Of a stretch of DNA of 64,000 bases, positions 12,148-22,746 are shown one piece after another (position 1 is the first letter of the stretch; every line of letters begins with the position of its first letter). The notes under the pieces are model-generated. The model worked only from the letters and a program-made list of their open reading frames with translations, was not told where the DNA came from and searched no databases. Source of the stretch: Chamaecrista fasciculata (taxonomy: Eukaryota > Streptophyta > Magnoliopsida > Fabales > Fabaceae); NCBI GenBank assembly GCA_003254925.1, contig QANZ01020749.1, forward strand, positions 75,356-139,355, read 5' to 3'. A program made the position numbers and the translations under genes.

Positions 12148-13321
12148 GGCCAAAGTGCGAATTTGGTCCTCTAACTTTGCTCCAGTTCCCAAATCAGTCC
12201 TATAACATTTTTTGTCTTGAATATGGTCCTGTATCTTTGCTCTAGGTCCCAAATCAATCCTATATCTTTTTTTGTCTCAGTTTTGGTCCCATATGTTTTG
12301 AAAACCTCCAACCATTAGTCCTCCTTTTATTTTAAATTATAGTTTAGTCCTGAAAACTTCAAGTCCCTTTCACTTTAGTCCCTGACTATCAAAATGAAAG
12401 TGAAAGAGCATCCCTAAAGATTCTCAAACCTTATATCTTGGTCCCTAATCCATGAATTCTTCATGAAATGGAATAGGAATGCAAAAACAACACAAATTAA
12501 AGCAAATGACAGAAAGACCAAAACCGAAAACGCAGAAAATTTAAAATCCACCGGAAAATGCTCCAAACTCGCCCAAAAACATACGGAAATCGCTAAGAAA
12601 CTCAATAATTCATCCAAAAACTCAATTCTCACTTAAATCTCACTCAAATAATCACCCTCAAATGCTTTAAAAAATAATTTTCGAAAATCTAAACTTTTGA
12701 GGAGGGAGGTGATAGAAGAAATGTAAGGGATTTCAGAATTTCTCTCTTGAAATCACCAAATGTAAGGGAATTTTCTATCACCTCCTTTTTCAAAAGTTTG
12801 GATTTCGAGAATTATTTCTTAAAGCATTTGACGACGATTATTTGAGTGAGATTTCAGTGAGAATTGAGGTTTTAGGATGAGTTTTTCGGCAATTTCCGTA
12901 TGTTTTCCAATGAGTTTTAAATTTTATGCGTTTTCAGTTTTGGTCCCTTTGTCATTTGCTTTTAATTTGTGTTTTTTTTTTTTTTTTCATTTCTATTCCA
13001 TTTCATGAACAATTTATTGATTAGGGACCAAGATGTAAGATTTGAGAATCTTCAAGGATGCTCTTTCACTTTTATTTTGATAGTCAGGGACTAAAGTGAA
13101 ATGGACTTGAAGTTTTCAGGACTAAACTTTAATTTAAAATAGACGGATGACTACCGGTGGGAGGTTTTCAAAACATATGGGACCAAAACTGAGAAAAAAA
13201 AAGGTATAAGAATGATTTGGGACCAGGAGCAAAGATACATGACCAAATTCGAGAGAAAAAAAGTTATATGACTGATTTGAGAACTAGAGCAAAGTTACAA
13301 GATCAAATTCACACTTTGATC
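12148..13321. mobile_element. Complete foldback Mutator-like element (copy B)
   Basis: Left end 'ggccaaagtgcgaatttggt'; right end 'caaattcacactttgatc', its inverse with a few changes. Immediately outside are 9-bp near-identical duplications: atattttat (12,139-12,147) and atattttaa (13,322-13,330). A 9-bp target duplication is the Mutator hallmark. The arms are several hundred bp long and mirror each other around about 12,720-12,770. They carry tandem 'ggtcc(t/c)...ctttgctccag..cccaaatcagtcc' subterminal units. There is no transposase, so it is nonautonomous. Frames in the arms reading through 'MKNSWIRD' are arm shadows, not genes. Confidence 0.82.
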
Positions 13322-13737
13322 ATATTTTAATGATCTAGTTATGACCATCAACAAACGATATCAAATCATGCCTTAAAAGTATGTCGCTCGTTTCATAATC
13401 GAATAAGCAAAGTTGGTCATATCTTTCTCATTTCAAATTTAAATACAACAAATTCGAAATTAGTTATATATTAACTCTTGAAGAATTATTTATCTGTCGA
13501 GTTAAGACCATTAATAAATGAGGTCAAATAGAATTCTATTCATGACTAATTTAAAAAATTATAAAAACATGTAAAATTAATTTGAAACAAATAAAATATT
13601 CAGGAGTAATTTAAAATCTACCCCATATATTTGGGATCACTTTAAAAATTTTGAGCTATGTAATAATTCAAGGGAATTAATTTAGTGGATCGCGACATAT
13701 ATAATAGGCGCTAGAAGTAGAATCACTGAAAAGCATA

Positions 13738-14203
13738 GTTATGAAAACCGGACTGGGTGAATCGTGAACTGGCAGTGGTCCGGTCTGAGTTGAGTACAAA
13801 ACCGGACATGCTGAAAACCGATCAAAAACTGGGAAAACCGCCTTGAACCGGAGGGTTTTGAGGTTGAACCGGTTAAGGATTTTTTGTTCTAATTTTTTTA
13901 TTTTTGTTACTTTTTCTTGATTAAAATGATGCTATTTTAAAGAATTTTTTTCTTATTATGTTTAGACTCAAAATAATACACTATTTAATAGTTTTTACTT
14001 TAAAATTTGATTTTTATCCTCTTAATTATCACTTTCTTACTAAATCCAGCTTAAATTTAAAGAGTTTATTATATATTTTTATTATATTAAATTAAATATA
14101 TTATTTTTTATTTATTTAATTATTAACGGTCCGACCTCGGTTGAACCATTGAACCTTGAACCGCTATTTCGGTCGGTTCAATGACTGATCCGATTTTAAT
14201 AAC
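13738..14203. mobile_element. Inverted-repeat element rich in 'aaccgg' units
   Basis: The ends are gttatgaaaaccgga on the left and tccgattttaataac on the right, 15-bp imperfect inverted repeats. Subterminal 'aaaaccgg', 'ggtccggt' and 'ggttgaacc' motifs follow. About 466 bp, no ORF. No clear target duplication could be read. The GC-rich insert at 40,621 uses similar 'ccggaccgg' units and may be related. Confidence 0.55.
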
Positions 14204-14755
14204 ATTCTAAAAGTGACAAAATAAATAATCTCCAACATAATCTCATTATCTTATAAAGATGATCTGGACTTATATTTTAGGAAAACCCCCACTTGGATTA
14301 GACTAATTATTTTGGGATTAAAACAGTTGAAGGATTATAATTAAGAATATTATTTTGGGGCGGTGACTGGTGAGTGTGCCTTGCCCTTGGTACCGTAAAG
14401 CTCGCAATGAAAATGATGTTGCACCGTCAAGCCTTTTGGAACTTGCAAAGGGAGATGTTGTACGAATCAATCTTTGACATTAATATTAACCAACTGCCAC
14501 ACTTTAGATTCTATGAGCAATTAGCTTTTTGCCCTTTTCCAGACATCTACAGAAATTAAATATTGTTTTATACTGTATTTCATTTACAGGTAAAAGAAAG
14601 AGTACTAGAGACATTATTAAGATTGAATAATGGTCGTGAAACCTTACCATGTAACGTCACAGCCCACAAGTGTAATCATGACAGATATATATAGTTATTA
14701 TCCATCTTTTGGTGTCATAACATAATTCCCACGGATATTAAAAAGAAAAATAATA

Positions 14756-15029
14756 CTCCCTCTGATTCTATATATCTGATATTTAAAGTAAATACATGCA
14801 GATTAAGAAAATAATTAGCTCACTTAGAATGAAGAAAAAAATAAGATAAAAAGATTAAACTATCCATATTAAATTACTTGAGAAATATTTATTCATTTAT
14901 GACTATACTATATTTAATAGGGATAGAATGGTAAATAAATAATTAATGTTCTCTTGAATTTATAAAACATCAGATATTTTGAAATAAAAATAATTTTTCA
15001 AAACATCAGATATATAGAACAGGAGGAAG
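14756..15029. mobile_element. Stowaway-type MITE
   Basis: Terminal inverted repeats of about 30 bp start ctccctctgattctatatat and are mirrored by 'atatatagaacaggaggaag'. TA dinucleotides flank both ends (14,754-14,755 and 15,030-15,031). Length 274 bp, no ORF. These are the features of Tc1/Mariner-derived Stowaway MITEs. Confidence 0.85.
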
Positions 15030-15734
15030 TAATGAAGTATGTTGGGGGAATAGTGTAACATTAATTATATAGCGAAGTTGTGTTTTATGTAGTAGAAACT
15101 AGAAATATAGGTGATACCAGCTGGGAGCGAGGAAGCAACTTAAGGTAAAGAACTAAAGATGGTTGAATATATATGTTGAACTAAGTAGTGGGAGATTTGA
15201 TTTGGTTGGTTTTGGTCTGAGATGATGAGATTTTAAGATATTCCATGTTTGGTGCCATAATTCCCGTTGCGTTGTAATTCGTAGTATGTCAAGTCACAAC
15301 TGCGAGTCTGCGACGGACCAACCACCTAGCACATAACAATTGTCCATGAGGTCCAACATTTGGACTAAAGATAATTAAATCCACTTTAAATTATCTTTCC
15401 CTTTTCCTTTTGTTTTCTTTCCCACCTTCCCATATTAAATTGATGGAGATGATGAAGGTAGAAAGTAGAAACATTTGGAGAAAATGGTGTGTCACGTGAT
15501 CAGGAAATTATGCATGAATTGGATTGGAGATTCGCATATTATAAATTATAAATAAAATACAAATTATGGCAGTGTAGGACGGACGTTGTTAAACTAACAC
15601 ACAATTAAACAAAAGGACGATGTGATGTGAGACATTCGACTATAAAATAATTCAAGAGGCTCTAATGTAAATAAAGTGGGAGAGGGAGGGTTATTGTAAT
15701 TTAATTTGAAATTGTAATGAGAATTAATTAAGTC

Positions 15735-16441
15735 AAAATCTCGTTTTGGTCTCTGATTTATAGTGTAAATTCTATTTTAATTTCTAAGTTATTTTTTGTC
15801 TCATTTTAATCCTTAAACTTTTTCAATTATTTCATCATTAGTCTTAATCGTAGTTTTGTTTAATTTCTATTATTGTCTCTTAATTATACATTTAATGTAG
15901 ATAATTTCTATGTCAAAATATAAATAAATTAGTAGAAATAGGAAAAGAATTCTTAAAAAAAGAATCAATTACAAATTTATTTATAGTTGGTTCTTTATTT
16001 TTGGTCCTTACTAATTTATTTACGAGGATACTTATAAAAAATAAATCGTTTATAAAATAATGATGAAAATTAAACAAATCACAATTTAAACTAACCACAA
16101 AATAAATAAAATCTTGGCCATTGTCTTATTTTGGTCCCTCAGATTTGTTTAAAATTCTATTTCAGTCCCTCAACTTTCTAAAATGTTCCACCGTTAGTTC
16201 CTCAACATTTTTTAACCACTTTTTCTGTTAAATAAAAGGAAAAATAGACTTTTATCTCCTAAAAGTTTTAATTTTTTACATTAAGATCCTTTTGCTTATA
16301 TAATAAGATCAAAACAAATTTGGGGGACCAAAATAGAGCATTTTAGAAATTTGAGGGACCAAAATGGAACAAAATAAATTTAAAGGACCAAAAAAAAACT
16401 TTAAACAAATATGAAGGACCAAAATAGGACTTTGGCCTAAA
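15735..16441. mobile_element. Composite foldback element with 'ggtccctcaa' subterminal units
   Basis: The inner element runs from about 16,113 to 16,441: 'ttggccattgtcttattttg' is mirrored by 'caaaataggactttggccta', and both arms carry 'ggtccctcag' or 'gagggacc' units. An additional outer arm with 'ttttggtctctga' lies at 15,735-15,860. The ggcc-a-aagt ends resemble the Mutator-like copies B and A, but the arm sequence differs. No ORF. Confidence 0.55.
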
Positions 16442-16988
16442 TTTTGGAGAATAAAGCGAAAGGAAAGATAATTTAGAGAGTAAAACATAAATAATGTTAT
16501 GGTTTAGAGATTAGAGATGAAGGGAAAAAAGAGAAAAGAAAAGAGAAAAGAGAGTAGAAGTTTGAGAGGGGGAAAAGCGCGTGGGTCCCCCGTGGATGAC
16601 TAAAATCAGTGGGTGTGGACTTTTTAGGCGCTTGGTGGGGCCCTCGTTACGACATATCCATAGGCATGGGGGGCAGGTTATCCTACACGCGGGGCCTGAG
16701 TAGTAGTTGCATGAGTCAGTGAGAGAGAGACACGTGTAGAGAGAGGACACGTGTCAAGAGAACAAGAGACGGAAATGTAAAAAGATGGGATGAGCAGAAG
16801 GGTGGGGCCCAGAACATCACACCTGATGCTAAAAAGTAAAAAACTGCTCTGATAGCGATTTCGCGCCAAAATGGACCAACATCTACTCCTCCTCCTTCCC
16901 TCCTACTACTCACTACTCTAGTACTAGTACTATACCTCCTCCACTCCACCTTTTCCTCTTCCTCCTCCCTCATAACTCATAAATAATT

Positions 16989-17503
16989 GAGGAAAACTAT
17001 TATTTGGTCCTTCCTTTTTTTATAGTTTTAACTATTTGGTCCCTGCATTTTTGAAATATATTTAGCCGTTCAAAAATTATAAATGTCAACTTATTAGTTC
17101 CTATAACATATCTCCGTTGATACATGTGACACGTTAAATGCCACATATTTAACTATATGAGACCATTTAGGGTTTGAGATTTGAAAATGTTTCAATAGTT
17201 TATGTCTTATGGAAGCTTCACGTATAATACAAATATTTGGGTTTGGCTCAATTTTAGGCCGGTTTAATTGTGTTTGTTGGTTGGGTTCGATTGATTTAGG
17301 TGATTAGGATGGCAAAGTGACATTTAACGGTGTTATGCAAGTATGTAACGTCCATGTCATTAAGTAATTTAACACGGGTTATAACCGAGAGACTAAATAG
17401 TTGACGATAATGATAAATGAGGAATTGAGTAGTATATTTCAATAAATGAGGGACCAAATCGTTGGCTCAGTAAAAAAAGAGAGACCAAATAGTAAGTTTC
17501 CTC
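16989..17503. mobile_element. Nonautonomous Mutator-like element with 9-bp TSD
   Basis: Ends 'gaggaaaactattatttggt' and, mirrored, 'ccaaatagtaagtttcctc'. The 9-bp sequence taaataatt occurs exactly on both sides (16,980-16,988 and 17,504-17,512). Length 515 bp, no transposase. It differs from copies A, B and C but shares the use of 'ggtcc' or 'ggacc' units near the ends. Confidence 0.8.
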
Positions 17504-17515
17504 TAAATAATTTCA

Positions 17516-17517
17516 AT

Positions 17518-17613
<96 letters not shown>

Positions 17614-17614
17614 N
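17516..17614. repeat. (AAT)n microsatellite with gap base
   Basis: About 30 uninterrupted AAT units are followed by a single N at 17,614, then 'aacaataatag'. The repeat length is probably not reliable because of the gap base. Confidence 0.95.
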
Positions 17615-18267
17615 AACAATAATAGTAATACTGCGTGGTGGACATTTTACTCTATTCTACGCGCTGATTACTCCAGAACAAGATTTTTTTTTTGGGTACA
17701 GTAGAACAATATTTCTGTATTCATGATATCCTAAGAAAAAGTTACCCTCATTTTCCTTTTTTCTTTTTTGCCATCTTAGCACACTTTTTACATTATTTAA
17801 TCACGGTTTAAGGGGAAAATATATATATATATGAGAAGCCCACTGGAATTTAGCAAAATTGTCACTAATATTTGTCTCCTCGGAAAACAGAGAGATTCCT
17901 GATGTAGACATACATTCAAATATAATTATAATTATTTAAATTATTTATTATTTATAATTATTTATATATATACTACAACCACAACCACAACGCGGACTAG
18001 AATGTAAAAACGTACAAAAGCGAAGCTTTTTAGTTTGAAAATTTGGGCTTGCCTCGTGTCTTGAAAGAAAAAACAAACAAAAACTATCTCTCTCTTTCAT
18101 GGGGTGGATATTAGCTGTCAAATAAATTATCGTATAATTTTTTTTTTATGACTTACGTAAGGATGATATTATTATATTCAATTTTCACTTTATAAAAACA
18201 CCATGTTGACGTTACCTTCTTCTTCCCCCTTACGATTCAGACTCACACACCAACAATTCACAATCCT

Positions 18268-18296
18268 ACTCTCTCTCTCTCTCTCTCACTCTCCCC
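18268..18296 (+). repeat. (CT)n tract in probable 5' leader of the bHLH gene
   Basis: A run of ctctctctct lies about 200 bp upstream of the first bHLH coding exon. Pyrimidine-rich leaders with CT runs are common in plant genes. No TATA box or transcription start could be assigned with confidence. Confidence 0.5.
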
Positions 18297-18493
18297 CTTC
18301 CTAGGCTCATTAATCTTCTTACACCAAATTTAAATTATTAACATAACTAGAAATAATTCTACTAACACTGCATTTTTCTGGGTTTGCAAATTTTCTCTAA
18401 CTAAGCTTCCTCAACGAGGTGAGAGATTGCTTTCCTCCATTTCTGCATACTGCTTTACAATAATCAAGCTTCGTCACTTCAGCAATTTGGCAA

Positions 18494-21400
18494 ATGACGG
18501 CAAGCTCTTTCTGCAATGCTGACTCTGAGTTTTCGGTAACCTCTTCATTATTAATTATATATTTCAATCTCATGTTTTGGAGCTAAGCATGGCAGTTTGG
18601 AAATTTGTTGCACCTTATCAGTTGCGTAATTAATGACTCTTTCGATCATTCTCCTCCTTCAATTCTAACTCTAACTTCATACGCACTCGATTCGTTATGA
18701 TAATTGTGTGAGGGAGGATGTGCATAATTTTGTGATCTTTCAAAGCCCTCATATTCTCTCTCCGCTTTAATTTATCTTTTTTGTTATTTAATATCCTCAT
18801 GTTTGGTGTCAATCAATAAACAATCAACTAAAGTGGGTGGAAAGATTTCATACGCAAATTAGATTCCCTACATTCATGCACAGTATTATGTATATTATTT
18901 TTCACCTAAAAACTAATTCATGGCCCCACCTAAAATTGTATTGCATGCTTGACCTTCTTCGAAACATTACCCAGTTGAAGAACTATGACAAGTTTGATAA
19001 TGTTTCTAAAATACAATCTTCGCAGTCACAGTACTTATTTGTACCATATGATAACCCGGATTAGCTTGAAACCGTTTAATAATACGCCGATCAATGTATG
19101 TAATGTGTATCTTGGTCAAATTATGACATTTTACCCGTTCGAAGAAATCTGACGAAGCTTCCTTCGAGTTAGAGCCTTATTGACCTTGGATTCTGTTTGA
19201 CTCATGTTTTATTTCCTCATCATGGGGGGTAGCTTTCTTAACCTCAAGCGAGCATAGCGTAATTCACTCATCTTGTCCAGCTGCTTTTTTTTTTTTAACT
19301 ACTTGCTGATTTGGTGGCAGTCTATTTTGTGAAAATTGAGTTGAATTTTGGTGTAAATAATTTAGAGATGGTTAGACTTTCAGTTTAGAGAATCCTGTAA
19401 AGGTTGTATAATCAACTGTTAAGGACTCAAGGTACTGTTAAGTGTGACAATCCATTCTCACTGTTAATTAGTCTTGTTACTCTGTCCATGGGAGATGACC
19501 ATAACACTGGTTTTACTGTTTCTTTCACCCCTATGTTTCAGTTTTATTTTTAATATTTTTCATCGTTCTGACTTCTTCATTTTCTTCCGTCCTTCTTGTG
19601 AAATATTGTTCTGTTTGCTGTATCCTTCAGAGAGAAGAGGGCATAGACATTAGAAAGATGATGGAACCAAAGAGGAGCCTCTGCTCTGTTGATCAAAGCA
19701 GTTATACATCTATTGCATCAAAGAGGCATAAGACTGATTTATCTATCACCACAAAGGTTTCTTGTTTCCCTTTTTCTCCTTTATTGTGTCTTGTCTAGTA
19801 ATTGGATAACATTTTTCTCTTCATTTAACTTCAGACTGTCTGCATCCAATATCTGCTCATATATATTAGTTTACTACAATCTCCAAAAACTATAAGAATA
19901 TTACATAATTTCCTTCACCATAAGTAGTTGATCATTGAGATTCATGCAATGGTACCGCTTATTTAAAGCTTGAATGTTTTTCAAATATTCAAGAAAAACT
20001 GAAATATTTGCGAATGTTGTTGGTTTGATTCACATTAGCTCAATGTTGATCATCTTGAGTTGCATTATTACCGAGTCATCATTAGTGTTGTGGCATGTTA
20101 ATATCAATTTCTGTTGTAATTAGTCAGAACATTTAGGATTATACTGCATTATTTCAAAGCTGTTCGCTGCTCTAAGTAAATACTCCAGTGTCCTATGAAT
20201 TTATTTTCGCAAAACCATACACTGTTATTCGATCTACCAGTTGCATTGAAGACCTCCCCCTGTTATGACCTGTTTCCATGTTGCTTTGAGTTGCAAGTTG
20301 CAACATATTCCTGATCTTATTCTTTGAGAACATAGATTCATTAGTTTCTCTTTTATAGAGCATTTCAATTACTCTCTTTTTTCCCTTGTAGGAGAGAAAG
20401 GAGAAGTTTGGGGAACGAATTGTTGCTCTGCAGCAGCTTGTTTCACCATTTGGGAAGGTATAAACAATTTTTTTTTCCTCCGACATTTTTATTGTTTGAG
20501 AAAATTAATTTCAGCCTAGCAGGGAAAAAGAGAAAAAAAAAGAGCTTAGTTGACTTGATTAATAGCTTAAGTAGTGCTGCTTTCAATGGAAATAAATTGT
20601 TCCAAGTTGCTGAGTCTAATCAATTTCTAATTCTTACTGCAGTCTGATACAGCTTCTGTCCTCAACGAGGCAATGCACTATATAATGTTCCTTCAGAAAC
20701 AAGTTAAGGTTTGGCCATTCTTCTATAATTTGCTTGTGATATTGTCATATTCATAGCCAACCCTATAACAGCCTCATGTAGTGCAAGTTTGCTGCACAGA
20801 CCTTATTTTGTACCTAAGTAATTAAGCTTCAGTAATCCTCTAATCCTAAAGTGAATTTCTTGATCGCATCCATCAAAGTGAATTTCTGCATTCAAGGACA
20901 ACATGTTCTAACTTCTAATGCTTATGTTAGAATCTGGTTAGGGCGTTGCACATTTTTTCCTGAGTCCAGTTCTGAACCTGCACTACAAATGTTTAGAAGT
21001 TGCATGAAATACCGGACGCTCTTAGCATCTAAATTTAACAAGAAAAAGAAATTTTTTCACCATGACACTAGAAATTATGAAATTGAACTTAAAAAGTCTC
21101 AAATTGATATTTTGGACACCCATATTTGATTAATCTGCTATCAGTATCTACTCAATTTCTTTTATCTGCCTTATTCAAATCTTTGAAACTGAAAATTATG
21201 TAGCAATATTAGACAACAGAATGATGGGAGACAAAGAAGATAGAATGCCATTATTACAGTGCCTTAAACTAGAAATGTATGCTATTACAAAGATCTGGTT
21301 TATTGTTACTTTAAATCCGCAAACACAGGCAGGCAGGCAGGCATGCAGTAAATATTGTTTGACTTGATTTTGTTGTCATGCTCATGCAAATAAGATTTTC

Positions 21401-21914
21401 TTGCTGTTACTTCAGGTGCTTAGTGCTCCTTATCTTCAATGCTCTTCAACAACCAAAACGCAGGTGAGCACATGACTACCACCACAGTAAAGTATGGTCC
21501 GTGTATGGAACATTTTATAGGCTGTATTCTCAATATCATCTTTGTAAATGGTGTTTGATATTGCATAATGCCAATGATGACCCTTGGAAGGGGACTTAAT
21601 AATAGTGTATAAACACTGAAGCAATATCCCAACTGAAATTAATAGATTATATTTTCTTTCTAATATGACGGATAGTATTGTATGCTGAGTCGCTGATGAA
21701 CCAATGTTTATCATTAAAATTAAGTTTCATTTGGAGGTATTGAATTTGTGTTATAATGGGAACTTTGTCCCTTCAGGTTCAGGATGTGGAGCCATACAGC
21801 CTGAGGAGTAGAGGATTATGTCTTGTTCCTGTGTCATATACTATTGGAGTTGCTCAGAGCAATGGTGCCGATATATGGGCACCTATCAAGACCAATTCCC
21901 CAGAATTTGACTAG
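18494..21914 (+). CDS. BHLH153: Atypical bHLH transcription factor, bHLH153-like, 6 exons
   Basis: Exons: 18494-18535, 19631-19756, 20392-20457, 20643-20708, 21416-21463, 21777-21914. All phases agree, giving 161 residues. The product starts [14 protein letters not shown]. It continues through [15 protein letters not shown] and the helix-loop-helix: [20 protein letters not shown] (helix 1), [20 protein letters not shown] (loop and helix 2), then QKQVKVLSAPYL. The region before helix 1 lacks the usual His-Glu-Arg E-box contacts, so DNA binding may be weak or depend on a partner. This agrees with the Arabidopsis bHLH153 group (inference from remembered family sequence). Nuclear location is presumed. 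An internal MM at codon 24-25 in exon 2 is an alternative start. A GC-poor leader with a CT tract precedes it. Confidence 0.85.
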
Positions 21915-22746
21915 CTGTAGCCTTAGCCGTTGACTCAATTGTTTAGTTTGTGAGGGTCACTGATATTGTATTAACTGCATATGGAAATTGGTAAATGGTA
22001 GTTTCGAAATATGTCAACCATGAACCGAGATATCAGATATAGTAGTTAGTTTGTCATTGAAAACTCAGTACTGAAGCTGTCCCCCGCCATTAAGATTTTA
22101 AAATGGGCATGGGGAAGCCATCAAGTAAGGTATCTCATATCTGTATCCTCATACTGATAATTGTAACATGTATATTTATATATGCTACTTGTTTCATGGG
22201 GGAGAAAATTTCCCAGTAGCCAATTGTCCTTTTCACGTTGGACCACACGAAGGACCAACCGACAAGTTTAGTTTGAATATACACGCATCTGATCTGCTAT
22301 ACCATGCGAATTACAGTTAGTTGTTGAATTAGCTCAAGAATTCTAAAAACAAACAAAATGGGCATATGTTAGATTATGAGATCCAATTTATAACACATGG
22401 GTTCTACTCGTACAGTTTTTGTTGTGTTGTTTTGTGTATAATCGATCCGATAAAAACATAAAAGCACTCAGCATTGTCATCTACTCATCTAAGCTAATAG
22501 CAGCTAAATATCTATGCAAACTAAAGCCACCATAGTCCGTAGGTTCTGGTTTGACAAAATAAATCAGGGTTGGAGGGCTGCCTTGAAAACTAAAATAAGA
22601 CCAAAGATATATAGGTCACTAGGGCACTCGACTTGTCCAATGATGCAGCTTCATATATCATCACATTATTCGTTCTTGTGAATTAGAATTTGCAGGTACC
22701 AATTTAGACAGAAAAGGAGGCATCATAGATAATTCATGAAAGCTTC

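Noticed and set aside
12414..12632. Minus-strand open frame with a hydrophobic 'LICVVFAFLFHF' stretch; a near-identical frame occurs near 41,080-41,198
   Set aside because: It is simply the translated inner arm of the foldback Mutator-like family and recurs wherever the arm occurs; no start context or host conservation.
16511..16973. Minus-strand Ser/Leu/Arg-rich frames
   Set aside because: Three overlapping frames in a purine/pyrimidine-biased stretch with no family likeness; treated as chance.
17516..17614. Considered as a CRISPR-like or satellite array
   Set aside because: A pure trinucleotide microsatellite with no spacers, in a plant nuclear genome.
18630..18812. Minus-strand frame opposite the first bHLH intron
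   Set aside because: Low-complexity Lys/Arg/Glu composition, no ATG context or homologous motif.
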